A stretch of DNA of 64,000 bases. Origin: Heritagella_A intestinalis (GTDB lineage: Bacteria > Bacillota > Clostridia > Oscillospirales > Acutalibacteraceae). The stretch is taken from positions 1 through 64,000 of the forward strand of contig CAJFQF010000001.1 in assembly GCA_904418995.1 (NCBI GenBank), in the 5' to 3' direction. Position numbers and translations under genes: made by a program. How positions within the stretch are numbered: position 1 is the first letter of the stretch; every line of letters starts with the position of its first letter. Below are positions 14,267 through 22,369 of the stretch, in pieces. Under the pieces are notes generated by a model. The model searched no databases, was not told where the DNA came from, and saw only the letters and a list, made by a program, of their open reading frames with translations.

Positions 14267-14301
14267 GGCCCCGCCAGAAGAACCATAAAGGAGAGCTTTT
14301 C

Positions 14302-14976
14302 ATGACCACATTCCAGGATATTTTCAAGTCCAGCTTTTTGGAGAACCTCACCAGCATCTCCATGCTGGATATGGCCATTGCCCTGGCGCTGGCCTTTCTG
14401 CTGGGGCTGTTTATCTTTTTCATCTATAAAAAGAGCTACACGGGCATTATGTATTCCCGCAGCTTTGGCGTCACCCTCATTGCCCTGTCCCTCATCACCA
14501 CCCTGCTGATACTGACCGTGGTGAGCAACGTGGTGCTGTCTCTGGGCATGGTGGGCGCGTTGTCCATTGTCCGGTTCCGCACCGCCATTAAGGAGCCCAT
14601 GGACATCGCCTTCCTGTTCTGGAGCATTGCCGTGGGCATTGTGCTGGCGGCGGGGCTCATTCCCCTGGCGGTATTCGGCAGCGCCTTTATCGGCCTGGTT
14701 TTGTGGTTCTTCTCCCGGAGCAAAACCGTGGATTCCCCCTATATCCTGGTGGTCCACTGCGAGGGGGAGCAGGCGGAAAAGGATATAAAGGAATTTGTCT
14801 CGGCCCGGGTAAAGCGCATGAACCTGAAGAGCAAGAGCGTGGAGCCGGGATGCATGGAACTGCACTATGAGGTGCGGCTCAAAGAAGACGACAGCAGCTT
14901 TGTCAACGGCCTGGACCAAATCCCCGGGGTGAGCCATGTGACGCTGGTGTCCTACAACGGGGACTACATGGGGTAA
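14302..14976 (+). CDS. DUF4956 membrane protein
   Basis: A 224-residue integral membrane protein with about four hydrophobic segments in residues 15-135, including LDMAIALALAFLLGLFIFFI and IAVGIVLAAGLIPLAVFGSA. The signature LSIVRFRTAIKEPMDIAFLF between membrane segments is diagnostic for DUF4956. A soluble C-terminal domain of about 85 residues follows (VVHCEGEQAEKDIKEFVSAR). ATG 14302 is behind AAAGGAGAG. Located between the VTC and CotH genes, it is probably the membrane component that works with the VTC protein, for example in polymer export. Confidence 0.88.
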   Translation: MTTFQDIFKSSFLENLTSISMLDMAIALALAFLLGLFIFFIYKKSYTGIMYSRSFGVTLIALSLITTLLILTVVSNVVLSLGMVGALSIVRFRTAIKEPMDIAFLFWSIAVGIVLAAGLIPLAVFGSAFIGLVLWFFSRSKTVDSPYILVVHCEGEQAEKDIKEFVSARVKRMNLKSKSVEPGCMELHYEVRLKEDDSSFVNGLDQIPGVSHVTLVSYNGDYMG

Positions 14977-14980
14977 CATC

Positions 14981-16426
14981 ATGCTGCATTCCAAGCATAT
15001 CGACAAAATCTGCATCATCGCTCTGGTGCTGGCCATGGGGCTCACCGCCCTGCTCTTCTGCGGGGAGAGCCTGGGCCTTCAAAAAGCCAGCGCTTCCCCG
15101 GCCTACGCCACCCGGCTCTTTGACGGCAGCCGGGTTCACACCATCGACCTCCAGGTGGAGGACTGGGAAACCTTTCTCCAGGAAAAGGCCCCGGAGGAGG
15201 AGTACATCCCCTGCACTGTGGTGGTGGACGGGGAGGAATTCCGGCAGGTGGGGCTGCGGGCCAAGGGGAACAACTCCCGGCGGCTGACCCACGAATACGG
15301 CCTCTCCCGCTACAGCCTCAAGCTGGAATTCGACCACTACACCGGGGGGAACACCTACTACGGCCTGGATAAGCTGTCTTTGGATTCCTCCTTCCAGGAC
15401 AACAGCTATCTGAAAACCTGGCTGGTCTACGACATGATGGACTACATGGGGGTGCCCACGCCCCTGTGCAGCTATGTGTGGGTCACCGTCAACGGCGCTC
15501 CCTGGGGGCTGTTCCTGGCGGTGGAGGAGCCCGAGGAATCCTTTGCCAAGCGGAACTTCGGCAGCAATTACGGGGAGCTGTATAAGCCCGACTACCGCTC
15601 CCTCAACGACGAAAACGCCGATGTGGCCCTGCGGTATGTGGACGACGACCCCCAGAGCTACGACAACATCTTCCGCAACGCCAAATGGGGGACCTCCCAG
15701 GCGGACCAGGAGCGGCTCATCGGGGCCCTGAAAACCCTCTCCACCGGGGAGAACCTGGAAAGCGCCGTCAACGTGGACGAGGTGCTGCGGTATTTCACCG
15801 TGCAGGTGTTCGTCATGAACTGGGACAGCTATCTGGGCCCCACAGGCCACAACTACTTCCTCTATGAGGAGGACGGGGTGCTGCAGATTCTGCCCTGGGA
15901 CTACAACCTGGCCTTCGGCACCTACGCCCTGGGCATGACCGACCCCATCCGGGACCCCAACGTGCTCATCAACTACCCCATCGACACCCCGGCGGAAGGG
16001 GAAGTCATGTTAAACCGGCCCCTGTACCACACCCTCATGCAGCAAAACGCCTATTTCCGCCAGTACCACGCATATTTTGACGACCTGCTCTCCGGCTATT
16101 TTGAAAGCGGGGAATTCCAGGTGCGGCTGCGCCAGACCGCCCAAATGATTGCCCCCTATGTGAAACAGGACCCCACGGCCTTCTGCACCTATGAATCCCA
16201 CCAGCTGGGGGTGGAGACCCTGGAAGAAATCTGCCTGCTGAGGGCTGAGAGCGCCCGGGCCCAGCTCAGCGGGGAAGTGCCCTCCACCATCCGGGGCCAG
16301 AGTGAAAACCCCGACCGCTATATTGATGCTTCCTCGGTGGACATTGCAGATTTAGGGGACTTCGACGACTTAGAGACCGCCAAGGCCCGCCAGGCCGCCG
16401 CCCTGGAAGCAGTCCCTACAGGTTGA
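14981..16426 (+). CDS. CotH kinase-family protein, membrane-anchored or secreted
   Basis: A 481-residue protein with an N-terminal membrane anchor/signal (KICIIALVLAMGLTALLFC) and a CotH-type atypical kinase domain. Recognisable parts are VGLRAKGNNSRRL, YSLKLEFDHY, KLSLDSSFQDNSYLKTWLVY, GLFLAVEEPEESF, and the metal-binding LQILPWDYNLAFGTY. CotH of Bacillus phosphorylates spore coat proteins; relatives with secretion signals are common in gut clostridia. It begins 4 bases after the DUF4956 stop, the last gene of the operon. The nearby acidic, Asp/Tyr/Thr-rich repeat lipoprotein and Ser-rich RsgI tail are conceivable substrates, which is speculation. Confidence 0.9.
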   Translation: MLHSKHIDKICIIALVLAMGLTALLFCGESLGLQKASASPAYATRLFDGSRVHTIDLQVEDWETFLQEKAPEEEYIPCTVVVDGEEFRQVGLRAKGNNSRRLTHEYGLSRYSLKLEFDHYTGGNTYYGLDKLSLDSSFQDNSYLKTWLVYDMMDYMGVPTPLCSYVWVTVNGAPWGLFLAVEEPEESFAKRNFGSNYGELYKPDYRSLNDENADVALRYVDDDPQSYDNIFRNAKWGTSQADQERLIGALKTLSTGENLESAVNVDEVLRYFTVQVFVMNWDSYLGPTGHNYFLYEEDGVLQILPWDYNLAFGTYALGMTDPIRDPNVLINYPIDTPAEGEVMLNRPLYHTLMQQNAYFRQYHAYFDDLLSGYFESGEFQVRLRQTAQMIAPYVKQDPTAFCTYESHQLGVETLEEICLLRAESARAQLSGEVPSTIRGQSENPDRYIDASSVDIADLGDFDDLETAKARQAAALEAVPTG

Positions 16427-16705
16427 ACCTGGCCGCAACTCGTGGAGCAGCTGACAGCTAAAAACAGCCCTGTATTTTTACGAAAGTAGCTTGTGCGAGT
16501 GAAAAGTCGCATTGCGGATGCCGGTATTTTGTGGGGACATCAAGGCTCAACCTCGTTTTGATAAAAGTTCATCTTCTCTGACCTCACTTGAATTTGCCAG
16601 ACGAATGATTCCTTTGGCTACTTCGTCAATTCCGTTTGGGAAGAGACGGAATCCGGAGACCAGGTGGTCGGTGCTATGAAGTGCGAATTTTAACATGAAT
16701 CTCTC

Positions 16706-16738
16706 ACAGGGAGGGCCTGCTGGCCTTCCCTGTTTTTT
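16706..16738 (+). terminator. Intrinsic terminator past the CotH operon
   Basis: ACAGGGAGGGCC pairs with GGCCTTCCCTGT with a 4-nt loop, followed by seven T residues. It lies 280 bp past the CotH stop; nothing coding is visible in between. Confidence 0.8.
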
Positions 16739-16749
16739 TGCGGCGGCGC

Positions 16750-16942
16750 GGGCGCATAGGATGCGCTCCCAAGCCGCTATCTCGCGGCTTACGTCAAGGC
16801 TTAGCCTTGCGCGGGAGGAAAGGCCGCTCTTTTACTCCCTCCGTCTGCATTCGCAGACACCCCCCTCATGGAGGGGGGCTTCCCTCCCAGGCTGTTTATG
16901 CGGGAGAAAAGCCCGCTCATAGATGCCGCTATCTCGCGGCTT
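16750..16942. repeat. Dispersed repeat family A, partial copy plus inverted full copy
   Basis: A partial unit at 16771-16800 (AAGCCGCTATCTCGCGGCTT, itself a hairpin) follows the linker GCGCATAGGATGCGCTCCC. The full inverted unit lies at 16886-16942. Between them is a short hairpin, CCCCCTCATGGAGGGGG. The rest of 16427-17082 holds no gene. Confidence 0.75.
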
Positions 16943-17082
16943 GGAACCGGTGCCGTGTGCCAGTGGCACACAAACAAGGCGCCGACCGGAGCGGAGAACA
17001 CTGCCCGGTTCTATTTCCCCTTGGGGATGCATATCATGGATACAGCACATAGGCCCCCAGGGCGGAAGGAGGAAGCAGCAGG

Positions 17083-18159
17083 ATGGCGGCAAAAATCAAA
17101 TGGTTGACCCGGGCGGCGGCAGCGGCGACTGCTGTTACAGCGGCGGCCTGCTTTGCAGTTCGGTGTTTTCCCCTGTTCAGCGGGGAGCAGGCGGCCCTGG
17201 CTACCGCAGACCTGCTGCTGCCCCGGGCGGCTCGGGAGCTCTACGCGGACCCTCAGGCCGGAAGCTCCAGCCTCATTGAGGAGGACGGGCCGGTCTCCCA
17301 GGCAGAGGCCACGCCCTCTCCCACCCCGACGCCGACCCCGGAGCCTACGCCCACGCCCACTCCCAAGCCCGGTGCCAAAGCTACTCCCATCACCGAGACC
17401 CAGATGGGCGGCGGCACCCAGGTAGGGGACTTTTTTATCCGCAACGACGCCGGCGAGGATGTGGATTTTGCCAAAGAGCTGGAGACCAAACCGGAGCTGG
17501 AAATCCGGGCGGACGGCACTCCCATGGTGCTGCTCTACCACACCCACACCACGGAGTCCTATTTGTCTCAGGAGAGCGCCTGGTATTATGAAGGCACCCC
17601 TACCCGGAGCCAGAATTTAGACGAAACGGTGGTCATGGTGGGCAACGCCATTGAAGCCCAGCTCAAAGCCGCCGGGTTTGGGGTGGTCCACGATACCACG
17701 GTCCACGACTATCCGGCCTATACAGGCGGCTATACCCGTTCGGCGGAAACCATGAAAAAGAATCTGGAAAAATACCCTACCATCCAGATTACCCTGGACA
17801 TTCACCGGGACGCCATTGGGGGAGAAGAGGAGCGCATTAAGCCCACGGCCACGGTAAACGGCAAAAAGGCCGCCCAGTTTATGATTCTCTCCGGCTGTGA
17901 TGACGGCGGTACCCTGGATTTCCCCAACTGGCGGCAGAACCTGCGTCTGGCCCTGCAATTACAGCAAACGGCTTCCCAGCTGTATCCCGGCCTGGCCCGG
18001 CCCCTGAGCTTTAAAAACAGTGTGTATAATGAAAATCTTACGCCGGGCTCCCTGCTGGTGGAGTTCGGCACCGAGGTGAATTCCCTGGAAGAAGCCACCT
18101 ATGCCGGCAGCCTCTTTGGCGAGGTGCTGGTAAAGACCATGCAGTCCCTGATGGAATAG
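17083..18159 (+). CDS. spoIIP: Stage II sporulation protein P
   Basis: A 358-residue amidase/endopeptidase that degrades peptidoglycan during engulfment, in complex with SpoIID and SpoIIM. It has an N-terminal membrane anchor (about 8-30), a Pro/Thr linker (TPSPTPTPTPEPTPTPTP, about 77-95), and the catalytic SpoIIP domain: MVLLYHTHTTESY with the zinc His near 153-155, TGGYTRSAETMKKNL, LDIHRDAIGG, NLTPGSLLVEFGTEVNSLEE. ATG 17083 follows AAGGAGGAAG. Position upstream of lepA and hemW matches the order seen in many Clostridia, where gpr usually precedes; gpr is not here. Confidence 0.93.
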   Translation: MAAKIKWLTRAAAAATAVTAAACFAVRCFPLFSGEQAALATADLLLPRAARELYADPQAGSSSLIEEDGPVSQAEATPSPTPTPTPEPTPTPTPKPGAKATPITETQMGGGTQVGDFFIRNDAGEDVDFAKELETKPELEIRADGTPMVLLYHTHTTESYLSQESAWYYEGTPTRSQNLDETVVMVGNAIEAQLKAAGFGVVHDTTVHDYPAYTGGYTRSAETMKKNLEKYPTIQITLDIHRDAIGGEEERIKPTATVNGKKAAQFMILSGCDDGGTLDFPNWRQNLRLALQLQQTASQLYPGLARPLSFKNSVYNENLTPGSLLVEFGTEVNSLEEATYAGSLFGEVLVKTMQSLME

Positions 18160-18289
18160 CGGGCATATATTTGCGGCATACTAACTCCGCGGTGTGCGGT
18201 GGGCGGCTGAAAGCGAATCAACAGCCCACCACCTTGCGAAGGTAATGTTAACGGAAATGCAGGGGCTTGTGAAAAGGGGAAAGACTGTT

Positions 18290-18595
18290 ATGGATGGAAA
18301 AAGCCAACGGGAATTGAAAGAGAAAAAGCGCCGCCACGACCAGCGGGCCTGGTTCTGGATTCCCTTTGCCGTGACCCTGAGCCTGCTGGTGCTGCTGGCG
18401 GGTTTAGTCACGGTAGAGGTGCGCTGCCGCCAGATGGGCCTGGGGGATTACACTCCGCCCTTGGCGCTTTCCACGGTCACCGGCAACCGGACCCTCCTCC
18501 ACTATGACCTGCTGGGATGGGAAGGGGACTTGGACTTGACTTTTGTGGATAACCTTGTGGAATATGTTGAAGAAAAATTACAGGGCGTAGAATAG
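18290..18595 (+). CDS. Small single-pass membrane protein of unknown function
   Basis: A 101-residue protein: a basic, charged N-terminus (SQRELKEKKRRHDQRAW), one strong membrane span (FWIPFAVTLSLLVLLAGLVTV, about 25-45), and a 55-residue outside segment. ATG 18290 follows GAAAAGGGGA; upstream in-frame codons look non-coding. It lies between spoIIP and a surface protein gene, all on the same strand. I do not recognise a family. Confidence 0.7.
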   Translation: MDGKSQRELKEKKRRHDQRAWFWIPFAVTLSLLVLLAGLVTVEVRCRQMGLGDYTPPLALSTVTGNRTLLHYDLLGWEGDLDLTFVDNLVEYVEEKLQGVE

Positions 18596-18866
18596 GGGAT
18601 TGCAAGCCTTTTTTTCGAAAGGCCGGGAATCAGGGGGAACCGCCTTAAAAACCGGCTTTCCTATGGGAATTTTGAAGGGAAAACCCCACGAAACACCCGG
18701 GATTATGACAGGTTTCTTAAAATTTCAAAAAGGGGCTTGGGGAGGGAAGGGGAAGAGTTGTTTTTTGTCGAATATCTGGTATAATGATTCCATAATGAGT
18801 ATGTATGCGCCGGGAGCCAGCCCGGTTGAAAATAAGAGAGTTTATGGAATTTTTGGAGGTGCCGGG

Positions 18867-19625
18867 ATGAAGAAGTACAAGCAGTGGGCGATCATCGGCC
18901 TTTGCATCCTGTTGACAATGTGTATGGCGTTTTCTGTGGCGGCCCAGGGAGTGGGAGTGACTCCCTATACCGAGGGGAGCGCTACGGAGCCCTCGGAGCC
19001 TGTAGAGCCGGTAGACCCTCCGTCCAGTGAACCGGAGCCTGAACCCGAGCCGCCGGAGCCCTCTTCCAGCCAAAGTTCCAGTTCGGAAAGTAGCAGCTCT
19101 TCTGGGGGGAATCAGGGCGGTACATCCTCTAACAACCGGCCTTCCAGCGGGGGCGGAAATCACAATACCAGCAGCACCACCAGCCGGCCTTCCAGCGGCA
19201 ATTCCACCAATTCCAGCCGGACCAGCAGCTCTTCCAGCACGGCCTCCCGCACCCAGACCACCGGCGGGAATACCGCTTCCGCGTCTCCTTCGGCATCCCC
19301 TACGCCCAGCGCAAGCCCGTCTGCCAGCCCCAGCGCAAGCCCTTCCCAGTCTCCCTTGGCAGGGGCCAATGCCTCCAGCCTTGGCAGCTATGACAGCAAT
19401 ATTTCCGTGTCTGTTTCGGAAACGGACAACACCCGGGTGAACTTTATTGGGATTCTGGCCTGGGTGTGCATTGGCATCGGCGTAGTGGTAGTAGTCCTGG
19501 TGCTTTTGAGCAACCGTTACGGCCCCAGAGGGGGCGGCGGACGCAGACGCTACCGCAGCGGCGGTTTCCGCAGAAAGCGCAAGGGACGTCTCCTCAGCGA
19601 CCGCTATTACCGCAACCGCTATTGA
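18867..19625 (+). CDS. Secreted Ser-rich protein with C-terminal membrane anchor
   Basis: A 252-residue type I membrane protein. ATG 18867 (GGAGGTG upstream) gives a signal peptide MKKYKQWAIIGLCILLTMCM... A low-complexity, Pro/Glu- then Ser/Asn-rich stalk follows (about 30-185), with SAS-type repeats. A membrane span (FIGILAWVCIGIGVVVVVLV, about 195-220) and a strongly basic cytoplasmic tail (GGGGRRRYRSGGFRRKRKGR) close it. The promoter just upstream has TATAAT at 18780-18785. Function unknown; a cell-surface stalk or stress sensor is possible. It resembles RsgI-linked tails only in composition. Confidence 0.75.
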   Translation: MKKYKQWAIIGLCILLTMCMAFSVAAQGVGVTPYTEGSATEPSEPVEPVDPPSSEPEPEPEPPEPSSSQSSSSESSSSSGGNQGGTSSNNRPSSGGGNHNTSSTTSRPSSGNSTNSSRTSSSSSTASRTQTTGGNTASASPSASPTPSASPSASPSASPSQSPLAGANASSLGSYDSNISVSVSETDNTRVNFIGILAWVCIGIGVVVVVLVLLSNRYGPRGGGGRRRYRSGGFRRKRKGRLLSDRYYRNRY

Positions 19626-19651
19626 GCGCCTTCCTACCAAAAAATATCTTT

Positions 19652-19675
19652 GGGCCGGTGTTCCGGCCCTTTTTT
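19652..19675 (+). terminator. Intrinsic terminator
   Basis: GGGCCGG/CCGGCCC perfect stem with a 4-nt TGTT loop, followed by TTTTTT. Confidence 0.92.
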
Positions 19676-19728
19676 ATTGCCATACCGCATGGCGGCAAGC
19701 AGCGGGCACTGCCCGCCGAAGCCTGGTC

Positions 19729-19757
19729 TTGCCTAAAAAGCCCGGCTGTGCTATACT
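19729..19757 (+). promoter_or_regulatory. SigmaA promoter of lepA
   Basis: TTGCCT (19729-19734) and TATACT (19752-19757), 17-bp spacer. Confidence 0.65.
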
Positions 19758-19824
19758 GACTCTGATTATAAAAAACTGTATTTTCATAGATTTTTCCGGA
19801 AAGAACAGGTGATGGAGATTGGCA

Positions 19825-21627
19825 GTGCCACAGGATAAAATTCGGAATTTCAGCATTATCGCCCACATCGACCACGGGAAGAGCACCCTGGCCGACCGCA
19901 TCTTAGAGCAGACCCAGGCAGTGGCCCTTCGGAACATGGAGGATCAGCTCCTGGACAACATGGACTTGGAGCGGGAGCGGGGCATTACCATTAAGGCCCA
20001 CGCTGTGACTCTGGTGTACCGCGCCCAGGACGGGGAGGACTATGTATTCAACCTCATCGATACCCCCGGCCATGTGGACTTCAACTACGAGGTTTCCCGC
20101 TCCCTGGCGGCCTGCGAGGGGGCTGTGCTGGTGGTGGACGCCTCCCAGGGCATTGAGGCCCAGACCCTGGCCAACACGTACCTGGCCGTAGACGCAGGCT
20201 TGGAGCTGGTGCCGGTCATCAATAAAATTGATTTGCCCAGCGCCGACCCGGAGCGGGTGGCCAACGAGGTGGAGGACGTCATCGGCATTCCCGCCCAGGA
20301 CGCGCCGCGAATCTCTGCCAAGCAGGGCCTCAACATCGACCAGGTCATGGAGCGGATTGTCCAGGACATCCCGGCCCCCCAGGGCGACCCGGAGGCCCCG
20401 CTGCAGGCGTTGATTTTCGACTCCTATTACGATGCGTATAAAGGCGTGATTGTCTATGTGCGCATTAAGGAGGGGCAGGTACACCCCGGGGACACCATCC
20501 GCATGATGGCGGTGGGCAGCGAGTTCACCGTGGTGGAGTGCGGGTATCTCCGTGCCACCTCATTGGAATCCGCCGACGGCCTTTCTGCCGGAGAGGTGGG
20601 CTACATTGCCGCCTCCATTAAGAACGTCCGGGAAGCCCGGGTAGGCGACACTGTCACCCTGGCCAGCCGTCCCGCCGCTGAGCCCCTGCCGGGGTATCGG
20701 GCTGTGCAGCCCATGGTGTTCTGCGGCATTTATCCCGCTGACGGCGCACACTACAGCGATTTGCGGGATGCTTTGGAGAAGCTGCAGCTTAACGACGCGG
20801 CCCTGACCTTCGAGCCGGAGACCTCGGTGGCTCTGGGCTTTGGTTTTCGCTGCGGCTTTTTGGGCCTGCTCCACATGGAGATTTTGCAGGAGCGTTTGGA
20901 GCGGGAATATAATCTGGATTTGGTGACCACCGCCCCCAGCGTAGTGTATCACATCACCAAGACCGATGGGGAAATGATTGCCGTGGATAACCCCACCAAT
21001 TACCCGGACCCCACCCTCATTGCCAAGGCAGAGGAGCCGGTGGCCAACGCCCATATCTATTCCCCCAGTGAATATGTGGGCAATATTATGGAGCTGTGCC
21101 AGGAGCGCCGGGGCATCTTTAAGGATATGAAATATCTGGATGCCGACCGAGTGGACATCCACTACGAGCTGCCCCTGAACGAAATTATCTACGACTTCTT
21201 TGACGCGCTGAAGTCCCGCACCCGGGGCTATGCTTCCTTTGACTATGAGCTCATGGGCTACCAGAAATCCAACCTGGTGAAGCTGGACATTATGCTCAAC
21301 GGCGAAGTGGTGGACGCGTTGTCCTTTATCATCCACGCAGATAAGGCCTATGGCCGGGCCCGGAAGATGGCGGAAAAGCTGGCGGAGAAGATTCCGCGCC
21401 AGCTCTTTGAGGTGCCCATTCAGGCTTGTATCGGCGGGCGGATTATTGCCCGGGAAACGGTGCGGGCCCTGCGCAAGGACGTGCTGGCCAAGTGCTATGG
21501 CGGCGATATTACCCGGAAGAAGAAGCTGCTGGAGAAGCAAAAAGAGGGCAAAAAGCGGATGCGCCAATTAGGTACGGTGGAAGTCCCGCAGGAGGCGTTT
21601 ATGAGCGTGCTCAAGTTGGATGAGTAA
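19825..21627 (+). CDS. lepA: Elongation factor 4 (LepA)
   Basis: A 600-residue ribosome-associated GTPase that back-translocates or remodels stalled ribosomes. G motifs are visible: IIAHIDHGKSTLADR, the switch region with RERGITI, DTPGHVDF and INKIDLP. The LepA-specific C-terminal domain ends in RMRQLGTVEVPQEAFMSVLK. Length equals the family norm. GTG 19825 is preferred, 8 nt after GGAG; TTG 19819 is too close. A second copy of the last 23 codons lies 119 bp downstream. Confidence 0.97.
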   Translation: MPQDKIRNFSIIAHIDHGKSTLADRILEQTQAVALRNMEDQLLDNMDLERERGITIKAHAVTLVYRAQDGEDYVFNLIDTPGHVDFNYEVSRSLAACEGAVLVVDASQGIEAQTLANTYLAVDAGLELVPVINKIDLPSADPERVANEVEDVIGIPAQDAPRISAKQGLNIDQVMERIVQDIPAPQGDPEAPLQALIFDSYYDAYKGVIVYVRIKEGQVHPGDTIRMMAVGSEFTVVECGYLRATSLESADGLSAGEVGYIAASIKNVREARVGDTVTLASRPAAEPLPGYRAVQPMVFCGIYPADGAHYSDLRDALEKLQLNDAALTFEPETSVALGFGFRCGFLGLLHMEILQERLEREYNLDLVTTAPSVVYHITKTDGEMIAVDNPTNYPDPTLIAKAEEPVANAHIYSPSEYVGNIMELCQERRGIFKDMKYLDADRVDIHYELPLNEIIYDFFDALKSRTRGYASFDYELMGYQKSNLVKLDIMLNGEVVDALSFIIHADKAYGRARKMAEKLAEKIPRQLFEVPIQACIGGRIIARETVRALRKDVLAKCYGGDITRKKKLLEKQKEGKKRMRQLGTVEVPQEAFMSVLKLDE

Positions 21628-21663
21628 GCAAACTGTAAGAAGGCCCGCTTTTTGCCAATCGGG

Positions 21664-21746
21664 AGGCAAAGAAGTGGATGCGCCAATTAGGCACGGTAGA
21701 AGTACCACAGGAGGCATTTATGAGCGTGCTGAAGCTGGATGAATAA
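21664..21746 (+). pseudogene. Duplicated 3' end of lepA
   Basis: From ATG 21678 the sequence encodes the same last 22 residues as LepA, followed by a stop. Eight codons differ from the intact gene (for example GGT/GGC, CCG/CCA, TTG/CTG) and all eight changes are synonymous. Weaker similarity (EAKKW versus EGKKR) extends to about 21664. It looks like the original gene end displaced by an integrative element that brought its own lepA tail and was later lost. Confidence 0.8.
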
Positions 21747-21767
21747 AGAGGAAAGCGTAAAATTTGG

Positions 21768-22190
21768 CGCGGAGCGATTGCAGAGTCCAGAGAGACTCAG
21801 TCTCTCTGGCGGGAGTATGAGGGCAGAGCCCTCATAAAAGGCGAAGCCCATAAAAAGCAATCTACCTGTTCCCAGCAATAGCAAGAGCCGTTGAAGACGG
21901 CGCGAGCCCTGAGAGGGAGAGAGGTTCCGTTTTCTGACGGGGAGGGCAGAGCCCTCATAAAAGGCGAAGCCCATAAAAAGCAATCTACCTGTTCCCAGCA
22001 ATAGCAAGAGCCGCCGAAGGCGGCGCGAGCCCTGAGAGGCGGAGAGGTTCCGTTTTTTGGCCGAAGTATGAGAGCAGAGCTCTCATAGAAAGCGAAGCCA
22101 TAGAAAAGGCATCTACCTGTTCTCAGCAATAGCAAGAGCCGCCGAAGACGGCGCAAGCCCTGAGAGCATATCGACCAAAGCATGGGAGCC
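21768..22190 (+). repeat. Dispersed repeat family B with three tandem units
   Basis: It opens with GGCGCGGAGCGATTGCAGAG and a 23-bp perfect palindrome (21787-21809, CCAGAGAGACT-C-AGTCTCTCTGG). Then three tandem units of about 123-128 bp start at 21819, 21942 and 22070, each with GAGGGCAGAGCCCTC-type and GCCGCCGAAGGCGGC-type hairpins. The opening block recurs at 54800-54845. No ORF in the region is credible. Confidence 0.85.
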
Positions 22191-22369
22191 CCTTCCGGCC
22201 TTGCAGAACAGCAAGAGCTGCCAAGGACGGCGTATATTCCCTTTTCATCTGCTTACCTGCCAAAGTCCTTTGTTGCGCCCTTTTTCGGGGTGATTTTAAA
22301 GATTTCTACTATAAATTATCAACAAGATATGGTATAATCAACTTAATAGGAAAGGAGGGATTGGTTCCC

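Noticed and set aside
21819..22130. Tandem repeats considered as a CRISPR array
   Set aside because: Units are about 125 bp with no unique spacers of constant length, and no cas genes are present. They are tandem copies of a repeat family.
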